A stretch of DNA of 52,075 bases, taken from assembly GCA_025351355.1 (NCBI GenBank), contig JANXWC010000057.1, positions 1 to 52,075 of the forward strand, in the 5' to 3' direction. This stretch comes from Hyphomicrobiaceae bacterium. GTDB lineage: Bacteria > Pseudomonadota > Alphaproteobacteria > Rhizobiales > Hyphomicrobiaceae. Below are positions 17,515-25,862 of the stretch, piece after piece. Within the stretch, counting starts at the first letter, position 1; every line of letters starts with the position of its first letter. The notes under the pieces are model-generated. The model saw only the letters and a list, made by a program, of their open reading frames with translations. It searched no databases and was not told the origin of the DNA. Position numbers and translations under genes: made by a program.

Positions 17515-18362
17515 GCCGCCCTCCCGAACAAACCAAGCGGACGAAAGGCCAACAGCACTGCCATCGGCCCGAAGATGACGAAGTAGGCAAGTTCAGGAAA
17601 CCATACCTGACCGAAGGTGTTGAGCATTCCAATCAGGACACTGCCAACCGCTGCGCCGACCAAGCTGCCGCGCCCGCCGATGATCACAACCGCCATGCTG
17701 AAAACTAAAATTTCAGAATCGGCGCTGGGGTAGAGCGTTAGAAACGCGCCGCCGAGCCAGCCGCCAAGTCCCGCCAATGCCGCGCCCAGCATAAATGTCA
17801 GCAGAAACACGCGCTGAATATTGATTCCCGATGCTTCGACCATCTCGGCGTCATCGACACCGGCGCGAATGAGAGCCCCCAGCCGCGTCTTATTGAGCAT
17901 AAGCCATAGCGCGAGAAACGTGGCCACCCCTACTGCGAGCACGAACAGTCGAAACTTCGGATAGGTCACACCTAAAATACTGGCTGCGCCCTGCAGCTCC
18001 GGCGGCACGGGCACGCTGAACGTATCGCCACCCCAGATGACAAGCGTCAGATCGTTTATTACAAGGGCAACGCCCAACGTCAGGAGAACCTGCCGGAGTT
18101 CATAGCCTTTGACCCATCGCAACAGCGTTTGATCGAGCACGAGTCCGGCGAGCGCGATGCCACCCATGGCCGCAAGTCCACTCAACAGGTAGATACCGGT
18201 CGCTTGCGCGACTGCGAGACCAATATAACCACCCAGCAGGTACAGCGCGCCGTGGGCAAGATTGACGATGCGTAAGAGCCCGAAAATCAGAGTGAAGCCG
18301 CTCGCTACAATGAAAAGCAGCGCGGCAAAGGTCATACCGTTCAGCAGCTGGAACACGCTCAT
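17511..18362 (-). CDS. livH: Liv-type ABC transporter permease LivH
   Basis: This 283-residue inner-membrane permease starts MSVFQLLNGMTFAALLFIV and carries the LivH hallmark GLLRIVNLAHGALYLLGGY (about residues 28-46). Eight or so hydrophobic segments follow. The conserved coupling loop appears as TRLGALIRAGVDDAEMVEASGI. An in-frame extension to 18464 would run into the deacetylase gene and lacks a good start, so the ATG at 18362 is chosen, 43 bases after the deacetylase stop. It is the first transporter gene in the operon. Confidence 0.9.
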   Translation of the reverse strand: MSVFQLLNGMTFAALLFIVASGFTLIFGLLRIVNLAHGALYLLGGYIGLAVAQATGIYLLSGLAAMGGIALAGLVLDQTLLRWVKGYELRQVLLTLGVALVINDLTLVIWGGDTFSVPVPPELQGAASILGVTYPKFRLFVLAVGVATFLALWLMLNKTRLGALIRAGVDDAEMVEASGINIQRVFLLTFMLGAALAGLGGWLGGAFLTLYPSADSEILVFSMAVVIIGGRGSLVGAAVGSVLIGMLNTFGQVWFPELAYFVIFGPMAVLLAFRPLGLFGRAA

Positions 18363-18405
18363 GCCAGCGGTCCCGGCCTGTCGGCTTGCTTGATTGGTTG
18401 CATTC

Positions 18406-19320
18406 TCAAACGAGCCCCAATCGCTTGCGTTCGCCCTGATACCAATCGAGCATCTCCACGCCATTCCAGTGGATCACGCCGGGGTGTTTGTTGATGTAGT
18501 CGTAGATCGCCTCGAGATATTTGATCCGATGGGGTTGGCCGGAGATATACGGATGGATGGCCATGGCCATGACGCGAGGCCGTTCGGCGCCTTCCGCATA
18601 AAGTCGATCGAAATAATCCGTACACCGCTGCTGCCAATGCTGTGCTTCGTGGTGCTGGATGATCATCATCGGAATATCGTTGAGCTCAACCGTATAGGGG
18701 AGCGTTACCAGCGGACCTTTTGACGTCGAGATCACTGTCGGCTCGTCGTCGTAGACCCAATCGCCGATGTACTTGATCCCGGCCGCGGTCAGATTTTCCG
18801 GCGTGTCAAAGGTTTGCGTAAGACCGGGCCCGAGCCAGCCGACCGGAGGCTTGCCAGTGAACTTGCGGATCACTTCAATTGAGCGAGCGATCATGGCCGG
18901 CTGATCTTCGATTTTGTGGATCGGGCCCTGCTCATACGCATGGCCCATGAATTCCCAACCCGCATCCAACGCCTGTTGGCTGACGCGCGGATAATCCTCG
19001 ATGACACGGGCATTGATCGACAGCGTGGGTTTGATACCCAACCGCTTGTACAGATCAAAAAACCGCCAGACACCAACGCGCATGCCGTACTCGTGCCAGC
19101 TCCAGTTCGGCACATCCGGCAACAGCGGCGCTCCCATTGGTGGCGGAATAACTTGTCGTGCCATCGGACGCGCGATATCCCAGACTTCAAGATTGACAAT
19201 GGTCCAAATGATGATGCGGCCATCGTTGGGCAACTTAAGGGGTGGCCGATCAACGATTGCCGAGAACGGCACACGGTCACGCGGAATTTTGGAGCCGGGT
19301 GGAACGATGGGTGCAGTCAT
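18406..19320 (-). CDS. Polysaccharide deacetylase family protein (PuuE/allantoinase-like)
   Basis: This 304-residue protein belongs to the NodB-fold carbohydrate esterase 4-like family. Visible conserved blocks are RVGVWRFFDLYKRLGIKPT (about residues 79-97), the metal-site region EFMGHAYEQ, and IHPYISGQPHR near residue 265. This set matches the cytoplasmic members related to PuuE and cyclic imidases, which act on C-N bonds of small molecules such as allantoin rather than on polymers. There is no signal peptide. It lies between an isochorismatase-type hydrolase and the Liv importer, consistent with hydrolysis of an imported cyclic amide or imide (inference). The ATG at 19320 is chosen. Confidence 0.8.
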   Translation of the reverse strand: MTAPIVPPGSKIPRDRVPFSAIVDRPPLKLPNDGRIIIWTIVNLEVWDIARPMARQVIPPPMGAPLLPDVPNWSWHEYGMRVGVWRFFDLYKRLGIKPTLSINARVIEDYPRVSQQALDAGWEFMGHAYEQGPIHKIEDQPAMIARSIEVIRKFTGKPPVGWLGPGLTQTFDTPENLTAAGIKYIGDWVYDDEPTVISTSKGPLVTLPYTVELNDIPMMIIQHHEAQHWQQRCTDYFDRLYAEGAERPRVMAMAIHPYISGQPHRIKYLEAIYDYINKHPGVIHWNGVEMLDWYQGERKRLGLV

Positions 19321-19366
19321 CAAGCGGGCTCCCTCAGAGAAACTGGAACAGGTGGACAGATCAAGA

Positions 19367-20053
19367 TCAAGTGTTCCGTGGGTGTAACGAAGGCGCAAGC
19401 CCTAAGGATGGGGCGGCCGCCGATTTCACGATCCCGCGGGCAAATACGTCGCGTGACGGCATGACATGGCCGAAGGCTGTGCGGATGCACAATAGCGCGG
19501 CGGAGTGCAACTCCGGTGCATCCATGGTGTCCACGCAATCTTCGACGACAACAACGGCGAAATCACGCGAGCAGGCAGATGTTGCGGTTGCAAGCACGCA
19601 GGAGTTTGTGTTTACCCCTGTCACCAAGACCGTATTGATGCCGCGCGCCCGGAGCACCAATTCGAGGTCTGTGGCAATGAAACAGTCATACCGCTTCTTG
19701 GCATCCACCACATGATCGCTGGCGGGGTCGTACACTTCAGCCATGAGCGTGCAGCCGGGCATGCCGCGAATGTTGTGCTTCAAGACGTTCTTGCGTGGAT
19801 TATTCGGATTTTCCGACCGTTCCCGCCACGCTGGGTTCAGGCGTATTTCGCTCGCATCGCGATAGGTCGTCACGCAGTGGATGATGGGCACGCCCGCGCT
19901 CCTGCAGGCATGAAAAAAGGCCGCATTTGCAGTCACCACGCGCTGCGCAGCATCAGCCGCAACCGGCATGGTCGCGACGGATGGGTCGAGGTGGCCGCGA
20001 TGCAGGTCGATTGCGACGACGGCCGGAACAATTTTGTCAACACCTAGCGCCAT
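19367..20053 (-). CDS. Isochorismatase-family cysteine hydrolase
   Basis: This 228-residue protein has the complete catalytic triad of the family: Asp16 (VVAIDLHRGH), Lys120 (DAKKRYDCF) and Cys152 (NTNSCVLAT). Family members with this triad, such as RutB, N-carbamoylsarcosine amidase, nicotinamidase and maleamate amidase, hydrolyse C-N bonds of amides or carbamates. The segment HNIRGMPG before the Lys resembles the carbamoylsarcosine/biuret side. It starts 11 bases after the alpha/beta hydrolase stop and is followed by the deacetylase, so the three hydrolases are made together. The exact amide is unknown. Confidence 0.85.
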   Translation of the reverse strand: MALGVDKIVPAVVAIDLHRGHLDPSVATMPVAADAAQRVVTANAAFFHACRSAGVPIIHCVTTYRDASEIRLNPAWRERSENPNNPRKNVLKHNIRGMPGCTLMAEVYDPASDHVVDAKKRYDCFIATDLELVLRARGINTVLVTGVNTNSCVLATATSACSRDFAVVVVEDCVDTMDAPELHSAALLCIRTAFGHVMPSRDVFARGIVKSAAAPSLGLAPSLHPRNT

Positions 20054-20064
20054 GGACTGTCTCT

Positions 20065-21330
20065 TCAGATCAACGGATTATGGCTAGTGGGCAAAAGCGT
20101 GCGTTGGTTGATCCCGAAGATATCCGCCAGCCAATCCGACAGTATCTCCTGGCCGATGGTCGGATTGTCGTGCTGACAATGTTCAGCTCCGGTTTCTTCA
20201 GGGTCGAGGACCCGCATCGTCGCATTCACCCCGTGTTTGACGGCGTAGGCGTGAGTTTGCCGCGCCGCGCTTACTGTGAGGATGTCGTGGCCGCCGTGCA
20301 GGATCAGATATGGGCAGCGCATTTTTTCAAGATGGCCATCGAGTGTGAAGGCTTTGGCTTTTTCCATGGCCTCTTTCATCGTTGGTTTGCCGAATACCCA
20401 TTTGATGTGCATCGCCAGTCCGAAATCCTCGCCTTTTTGCCCCCACATCTCATGAACATTCCACACGGCGCCGTGGCTGATGCAAGCCGCCAGGCGATGC
20501 TCGTAGCAGCCGGCGCGGGCAGCGTAATAGCCTCCGAGGCTAGAGCCACAAACGGCGATGTGTTTGGGATCGATGTCGGACCGTGTCTCGAGCCAGTCAA
20601 TGCATTTCCCGATGGCGACTTCTGTGTCGGGGCGGTTGGCCACGCCGTGGCGTCGCAACGTGCCGCCCTGTCCGGGGCCATCAATCATCAAGACCGAAAT
20701 GCCACGCTGCAAGCAGCCGTGCGCCTGCATGAACCACATTTCGTCCTTGATGCTATCCAATCCGCCCATGCAAATCAGTACGGGTTGGTGTGGTTCCGGA
20801 AATGGCGCGCGCACGAAATACGCACAGATCGGCTTGCCCGTTTCGTAGGGAATATCAACGATCTCACCCTTGGGGTTGAGATGGAGCAGGTACTTGTGTG
20901 AGCACGCTTCCATCTTTTCGAAGGTCGGAAGCCGGCGTGAGTCGGTTGGCTCAAGATGGAACTCTGCTTGCCGATAATAATCGGCAGCTCTGAGATAACA
21001 GTTCATGGCCGTGCGGATATGTCCGGCTTTGTCTTCGGCAATCCCGCGTGTCCAATTGCGGTCGCCGATGCGCATCCATTCGTGATGCCAGCTTTCAAGC
21101 GATCCCGGCACCATGCGTGATGCAGCTTGCATCACTTCGCTGACCGAGCCACCGCCCTCTTGGGTCTCGCCAAGACCGCGTCGGAATTGGTACGATAGCC
21201 ACGGATGCTCCGGCCAATGATGCCAGCCGTACGGTTGATAGTGCGCATGCCGCTCGGCGGTGATCTGCTCGATGGCGTTGTCGCCGATATCAGCTAGACC
21301 GTCGTCTTTCCCGCCCATCGCAGCTCTCAT
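20065..21330 (-). CDS. Alpha/beta hydrolase, dihydropseudooxynicotine hydrolase/FrsA-like
   Basis: 421 residues. A helical N-terminal region of about 170 residues precedes an alpha/beta hydrolase domain with nucleophile Ser264 in CGSSLGG, Asp349 in GGHDIL and His384 in GAEHCQHD. The helical N-terminus plus the oxyanion segment MGGLDSIKDE match the group containing 2,6-dihydropseudooxynicotine hydrolase and FrsA-type proteins, which cleave C-C bonds or esters. It opens the operon of hydrolases and Liv importer, 95 bases downstream of the LysR gene. The ATG at 21330 is used; an internal ATG at 21318 has a slightly better GAGAG site. Confidence 0.8.
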   Translation of the reverse strand: MRAAMGGKDDGLADIGDNAIEQITAERHAHYQPYGWHHWPEHPWLSYQFRRGLGETQEGGGSVSEVMQAASRMVPGSLESWHHEWMRIGDRNWTRGIAEDKAGHIRTAMNCYLRAADYYRQAEFHLEPTDSRRLPTFEKMEACSHKYLLHLNPKGEIVDIPYETGKPICAYFVRAPFPEPHQPVLICMGGLDSIKDEMWFMQAHGCLQRGISVLMIDGPGQGGTLRRHGVANRPDTEVAIGKCIDWLETRSDIDPKHIAVCGSSLGGYYAARAGCYEHRLAACISHGAVWNVHEMWGQKGEDFGLAMHIKWVFGKPTMKEAMEKAKAFTLDGHLEKMRCPYLILHGGHDILTVSAARQTHAYAVKHGVNATMRVLDPEETGAEHCQHDNPTIGQEILSDWLADIFGINQRTLLPTSHNPLI

Positions 21331-21425
21331 AAATTATCCGAACTCGCCGGGCCTGTCCCCTGATTTGCTCCATGGTGCGCCTGGACACGGCCATCGTACA
21401 AGATGGTTTTGCCTAATGCCGGCAA

Positions 21426-22403
21426 TCAAGAAACTTGATGACGCGCTCTGGACTTGCCTTCGGTTCTTACTAACTTAGTCGGAATTGCCATCAGGTTCCA
21501 ACGCGCATTCAGGCGATGCGCTTCGTCCTGGAGGAGGTTGAGGAACACTTTTGCGGCTGGCGACATTGGACGTCGAGACGGCTCGATCAAAACGAGATCG
21601 AGCATGAGCGGGGGATCGGCGATGGGATTTGTGATTAGCCGGCCGGCGGGATCGTCGATCGCCATCATGATACCTGGGAGGATGGTCCGCCATTGGGAGT
21701 GCGCGACGAAATCCAACGTGCCGAGCATAGCATCCATCTCGATCAATCGAGCGATTTCGATGCCGTGCGAACCGCAATAAGTTTCAATCTGCTGTCGCCG
21801 CGTATTGGCCTTGCTCGGTAAAATCAGTCGCAGTGGCCCCAGTTGCTTGAGTTGCACGGGGTTGCCTTGTGCTGATCGGGCAGTGCGGCCAGCGACCAAT
21901 ACTTCCGGCGTGCGCAAAAACAGCCGGCTCTTCAGCCCCGGCAACCCAGCGAAAGCCGGCACGATGGCAAAATCAAGCTCGCCCGCGCGAACCTGTTGCG
22001 TGAGGGGCGCGCTGTATCCCTCTACAATCCGGAGCAACATATTCGGGTGCGCTTCAACAAACGCTGCCAGAACCGGCGCCAGCATGCAGCGCGTCATGGT
22101 GGGCATCAGGCCGACGACGAGCGCGCCATCAAAACCACCCGAAAACGACTTGGCCGTCGCAGTCGCTGTGGCGTGGGCGCGCAGGACGTCGATGCTGCGT
22201 AGATAATAACTATCGCCAGCAGGTGTGGGGGCAACTTGCCCTTTTTCGCGCGTAAAAAGCTCGACACCGAGGCTACATTCAAGCTTACGGATATGTTGCG
22301 AGACACCCGATTGGGTTGCGTGTTCCCGACGGGCGGCGGCGGTGAATGACCGCTCTTCGTAAGCGGCAACGAACAGACGGATGTCGCGCAGGCTTCCAGA
22401 CAT
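21426..22403 (-). CDS. LysR-family transcriptional regulator
   Basis: This 325-residue protein has the N-terminal winged helix-turn-helix (residues about 1-62: DIRLFVAAYEERSFTAAA, then QSGVSQHIRKLE) and a C-terminal periplasmic-binding-fold effector domain (about 93-300). It is divergent from the flavin reductase gene, and its own strand continues into the hydrolase/importer operon after 95 bases. LysR regulators usually bind the divergent promoter region, here 22404-22562, and respond to a pathway intermediate; control of the flanking catabolic genes is therefore likely but inferred. The C-terminal 15 residues are basic and extend past the usual end. Confidence 0.9.
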   Translation of the reverse strand: MSGSLRDIRLFVAAYEERSFTAAARREHATQSGVSQHIRKLECSLGVELFTREKGQVAPTPAGDSYYLRSIDVLRAHATATATAKSFSGGFDGALVVGLMPTMTRCMLAPVLAAFVEAHPNMLLRIVEGYSAPLTQQVRAGELDFAIVPAFAGLPGLKSRLFLRTPEVLVAGRTARSAQGNPVQLKQLGPLRLILPSKANTRRQQIETYCGSHGIEIARLIEMDAMLGTLDFVAHSQWRTILPGIMMAIDDPAGRLITNPIADPPLMLDLVLIEPSRRPMSPAAKVFLNLLQDEAHRLNARWNLMAIPTKLVRTEGKSRARHQVS

Positions 22404-22562
22404 GACGGCGTCCCAAAGATATGGCAGCTGCGACCCATCGTGAATCTTGATCCAGCCGATGCAATCATATTATTTGGGCTACTGATCGTCACGCACTATT
22501 ATGCCATCTGGTGTAACGGAATTCCGGCCCCAGGGCCCTCAATCGACTTGGGAACCCGTCCG
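22404..22562. promoter_or_regulatory. Divergent LysR/flavin reductase promoter region
   Basis: These 159 bases separate the divergent starts. An AT-rich imperfect dyad, CAATCATATTATTTG (22462-22476), is the most likely place for a LysR-type T-N11-A operator or a promoter -10. The match is weak and offered only as a location to test. Confidence 0.3.
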
Positions 22563-23117
22563 ATGGCCAACCTTGAGGCAATTTGTCTGTCAAAATCGCA
22601 TCAATCCGAGGTGGACACCACCCTGATGGAACGGGCTGAACTCAGGCGCGCGATGGGTCGTTTTGCGACCGGCGTCACGGTCGTTACGACGTGCGACCCA
22701 AGCGGCAAGCTCGAAGGCGTAACCTCAAATTCGTTTTCTTCCGTTTCGCTTGACCCGCCACTTGTGCTTTGGAGCCTCGCGATACGGGCCCGCTCATTTG
22801 CGGGTTTTTCAGCGGCTTCCCATTTCGTCATCAACGTACTCGCGCTGGAACAGCTCAAGCTGAGCAGACATTTTTCAGCGCCTCGCGCAGATAAAATGAG
22901 CGGCATCGATTATCGCCGCGGCCATGGCGATTGCCCGGTCCTGCACGGCACCCTGGCGCATTTCGAATGCCGGAAGGAAAGCACGATTGACGGCGGCGAT
23001 CATGCGATCTTTATCGGCCGCGTTTTGAATGCCAGCTTTCGCGACGGCGATCCACTGATATTTGCGGGCGGTGACTATCACCGCGCTGTCGTCGTCGACG
23101 ATCGGACTGAGTTGTGA
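22563..23117 (+). CDS. Flavin reductase family protein
   Basis: This 184-residue protein carries the family motif GRFATGVTVVTT, then GVTSNSFSSVSLDPPLVLWS, the FMN-binding core of the flavin reductase-like split-barrel fold. Members supply reduced FMN to two-component monooxygenases such as RutA, HpaB or nitrilotriacetate monooxygenase. No large monooxygenase partner lies beside it, so it may serve one elsewhere or act on its own. It is divergent from the LysR gene. Start choice is open: ATG 22563 gives a 21-residue leader, while ATG 22626 gives the usual family N-terminus with a weaker spacing of the GAGG site. Confidence 0.82.
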   Translation: MANLEAICLSKSHQSEVDTTLMERAELRRAMGRFATGVTVVTTCDPSGKLEGVTSNSFSSVSLDPPLVLWSLAIRARSFAGFSAASHFVINVLALEQLKLSRHFSAPRADKMSGIDYRRGHGDCPVLHGTLAHFECRKESTIDGGDHAIFIGRVLNASFRDGDPLIFAGGDYHRAVVVDDRTEL

Positions 23118-23193
23118 TGCGGGCAGTCGGCGGTCGCCGTGAGTGCATCTGGCCAAATCTGAAATTGTTTTCCTCGCGCCGGAGCCGCTTTTC

Positions 23194-24072
23194 ATGACAA
23201 ACACAGTGGGCATCATTGGCCTCGGTATCATGGGAGGCGCCATGGCGCGCAACCTGCAAGCGGGCGGCTTCCAGGTTATCGGGTTCGATCCCGACGCCAA
23301 GGCAATGGCCGCCGCCAAGGCTATCGGTGTCGACGTTGTTTCGAGTGCAACGCTGGTCGCCGAGCGGGCAGAAGACATAATCGTCAGTCTGCCGAGTGCC
23401 AAGGCGGTGATTGAAACGGCGCACGTCATTGCCGGCGTAAAATCAAAAAAATGCACGGCCATCGAAACTTCGACGTTGTCGCTTGCCGATAAAACTGCCT
23501 TCAGCAAAATACTCGTTGATGCCGGCCATATTGCTTTGGACTGCCCGCTGTCGGGAACCGGCGCTCAAGCGCTATCCAAAGACCTCGTAGTTTTTGCCAG
23601 TGGCGACGCCGCAGAAATAATACGGCTCGATCAGTTGTTTCTTGGTTTTGCACGCAAGGTGCAAAATCTCGGACCTTTCGGTAATGGCAGCAAAATGAAG
23701 TTCGTGGCAAATCTGCTGGTTGCTATTCACAATGTCGCCAGCGCCGAAGCGCTCGTCCTGGGCATGAAAGCAGGGCTCGACCCGAAGCAAATCGTCGATG
23801 TTGTCAGCTCCGGGGCGGGTACCTCGCGCGTCTTCGAACTGCGCGCGCCGATGATGGCCGATAACAACTATCTTCCTGCTACCATGCGATCGCGAACTTG
23901 GAAAAAGGATATGACAGTCATCGGCGAATTTGCATCTGCTTTGGATTGTCCAACGCCGCTGTTCGCCGCCACCGGCGCTTTGTACGATGCGGCGCTCTCC
24001 TTGGGGCGCGACGCGGAGGACGTGGCGGCTGTCTGCGTCGTCCTTGAGATGATGGCGGGGATTAAGCGTTGA
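23194..24072 (+). CDS. NAD(P)-dependent beta-hydroxyacid dehydrogenase (3-hydroxyisobutyrate dehydrogenase-like)
   Basis: 292 residues. The Rossmann motif GLGIMG begins at residue 8, the substrate loop is DCPLSGTGAQAL, and the catalytic Lys lies in GSKMKFVANLL. These are the three family signatures. The substrate-binding loop differs from that of the paralogue at 11607 (GTGAQ instead of GGTTG), suggesting a different hydroxyacid. A GGAG site precedes the ATG at 23194. It follows the flavin reductase by 76 bases on the same strand and probably belongs to the LysR-linked unit. Confidence 0.85.
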   Translation: MTNTVGIIGLGIMGGAMARNLQAGGFQVIGFDPDAKAMAAAKAIGVDVVSSATLVAERAEDIIVSLPSAKAVIETAHVIAGVKSKKCTAIETSTLSLADKTAFSKILVDAGHIALDCPLSGTGAQALSKDLVVFASGDAAEIIRLDQLFLGFARKVQNLGPFGNGSKMKFVANLLVAIHNVASAEALVLGMKAGLDPKQIVDVVSSGAGTSRVFELRAPMMADNNYLPATMRSRTWKKDMTVIGEFASALDCPTPLFAATGALYDAALSLGRDAEDVAAVCVVLEMMAGIKR

Positions 24073-24112
24073 CGCGCTAGGCGCATGCGTGCCGGTTACA
24101 CGGCTTGAGATA

Positions 24113-24712
24113 TCAGATTGTCCGCCGCTTGGTTGCCTCCTCGGCAACGGCTTTTTCAATGCGCGGGTCCGGTATCCACCAGATAATGGCAACAATGCCG
24201 AAAAGAGCCAATGACAAAAACGGGTTCAAAAACGCAAGCGCAATACCTGACGCGTATAGCACGAGCGATATTTTCCCCTTCAGATCTGCTCCAACAGCGC
24301 TGGCGAGCAGTTTGTTGTCGGGATGCGCTGCAATTAGAGTTCGTTGTAAGATTGTGTATGCGATGGCCGGCATAAGTAGCACGAACCCGTAGAGGGCCGT
24401 TGGCAATTGTGCAAACTGCGTTTCGCCCATCCATGCCGTTGCGAACGGAACCAGTGAAAGCCAGAACAACAGGAACATGTTGGCCCACAGTGTGGAACCG
24501 TTGATCCGTTGCACGGGTTCGAGCATATGATGATGATTGTTCCAGTAGATGGCGACATAAATGAAGCTCAGAATATAGCTGAGGATAACCGGTCCTAATT
24601 TGAGCAGCTGCGGCCAACTCGGGTCGTGCGGTGCTTTCAATTCCAGCACCATGATGGTGATAATGATGGCGAAGACGCCATCACTAAAGGCCAGCAATCG
24701 GTCTTTCCGCAT
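24113..24712 (-). CDS. TMEM175-family (DUF1211) membrane protein
   Basis: This 199-residue protein starts MRKDRLLAFSDGVFAIIITIMVLEL. The FSDGVFAI motif in the first helix is the hallmark of bacterial TMEM175-type cation channels, which are selective for potassium in characterised members and work as tetramers. About six hydrophobic segments follow, as expected. The ATG at 24712 starts at the family N-terminus. It is convergent with the dehydrogenase (41 bases between the stops) and divergent from the SDR, and looks functionally unrelated to both. Confidence 0.87.
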   Translation of the reverse strand: MRKDRLLAFSDGVFAIIITIMVLELKAPHDPSWPQLLKLGPVILSYILSFIYVAIYWNNHHHMLEPVQRINGSTLWANMFLLFWLSLVPFATAWMGETQFAQLPTALYGFVLLMPAIAYTILQRTLIAAHPDNKLLASAVGADLKGKISLVLYASGIALAFLNPFLSLALFGIVAIIWWIPDPRIEKAVAEEATKRRTI

Positions 24713-24895
24713 TGTAGGCTCCGTAGACTTGTCGGCTGATCGGCGCTGACATCGAAGGATGGATATTCGTCAATAGACAAGGCGGCGGCAATACCACCAA
24801 TCGTGAGTTGCTGGATTTTCTTCTTGCGGCACCCCGCTGCCTTGCGCCAGCTTGTGTCACATCACTTACGTGCAATCGTCAGAGAAGGCATTCCC

Positions 24896-25687
24896 ATGGC
24901 TTACGCTCCGTTCGACCTCAAAGGCAAAGTGGCACTGATAACCGGCGGCAACAGTGGGATCGGGCTGGGCATGGCGCGAGCGATGGCGGCGGCGGGCGCA
25001 AATGTGGCGCTGTGGGGCACGAACGCTGGTAAGAATGCCGCCGCAAAGGCTGAATTGGAGAAAACCGGACGCCAAGTGACGGCCTTGGAATGCGATGTGG
25101 GTGATGAGGCCGCCGTTGCCCAGGCATTCGCGGAGACGGTGAGACAAATGGGTCGTATTGACGGCTGCTTCGCCAACGCCGGAGTGAGCGGTCGCGGTGG
25201 GGCAACGTCGTTTGCGGATATGACGAGCGAGGAATGGCATCGCGTGACCCGCATTAATCTGGACGGCGCATTTTACACATTCCGGGCAGCGGCCAAGCAT
25301 ATGGTCGAGCGCGCCGCTTCCGGCGACAAAGCCGGAGGCGTCCTGGTCGGCACGGCATCGTTGGCGGCCATCGAGGGCGCGCAACGGTCGGAGCATTACG
25401 CAGCAACGAAGGGCGCGTTGATCTCCATGGCCCGTTCAATGTCGGTCGAATTCGCGCGCTACGGTATCCGTGCCCATTCAATCCTGCCGGGCTGGATCGA
25501 AACCAACATGACTGCGAACGCCACCTCGAACGATAAATTCATCGCCAATGTAATGCCGCGAATCCCCATGCGCCGCTGGGGCGCGGGCGACGATTTCGGA
25601 GGTATTGCCGTCTATTTGATGAGCGACGCATCGCGCTATCACACGGGCGACACCTTCGTTATCGACGGTGGTTACTCGCTGTTTTGA
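24896..25687 (+). CDS. SDR family oxidoreductase
   Basis: This 263-residue classical short-chain dehydrogenase has the cofactor motif TGGNSGIG (about residues 16-23), NAG (about 93-95), catalytic Ser in GTASLAAIEG and the Tyr-x3-Lys pair in YAATKGA. The C-terminus FVIDGGYSLF is typical for 3-oxoacyl or gluconate 5-dehydrogenase-like SDRs. The ATG at 24896 is the family start; an upstream in-frame ATG at 24803 adds unrelated residues. The substrate is unknown. Confidence 0.87.
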   Translation: MAYAPFDLKGKVALITGGNSGIGLGMARAMAAAGANVALWGTNAGKNAAAKAELEKTGRQVTALECDVGDEAAVAQAFAETVRQMGRIDGCFANAGVSGRGGATSFADMTSEEWHRVTRINLDGAFYTFRAAAKHMVERAASGDKAGGVLVGTASLAAIEGAQRSEHYAATKGALISMARSMSVEFARYGIRAHSILPGWIETNMTANATSNDKFIANVMPRIPMRRWGAGDDFGGIAVYLMSDASRYHTGDTFVIDGGYSLF

Positions 25688-25862
25688 GCGCCTTTTTTTA
25701 CCGAGCCAATGCGCGCTCTTCTTTCTCGTGGCCGAAAGGTCTAATCGTGGCGACTAATCCGAGTGATGCGGGGCAGCGGGCGCTCGGCGTCCCTGCTCCG
25801 CCTGCACGGCAATTGTCGCATTTTGCAATTATCACAGCTGCCGGCCTTTTGAGTGTGTGCCT

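Noticed and set aside
19927-20901. 324-codon plus-strand frame opposite the alpha/beta hydrolase
   Set aside because: Antisense shadow; the hydrolase triad is on the minus strand.
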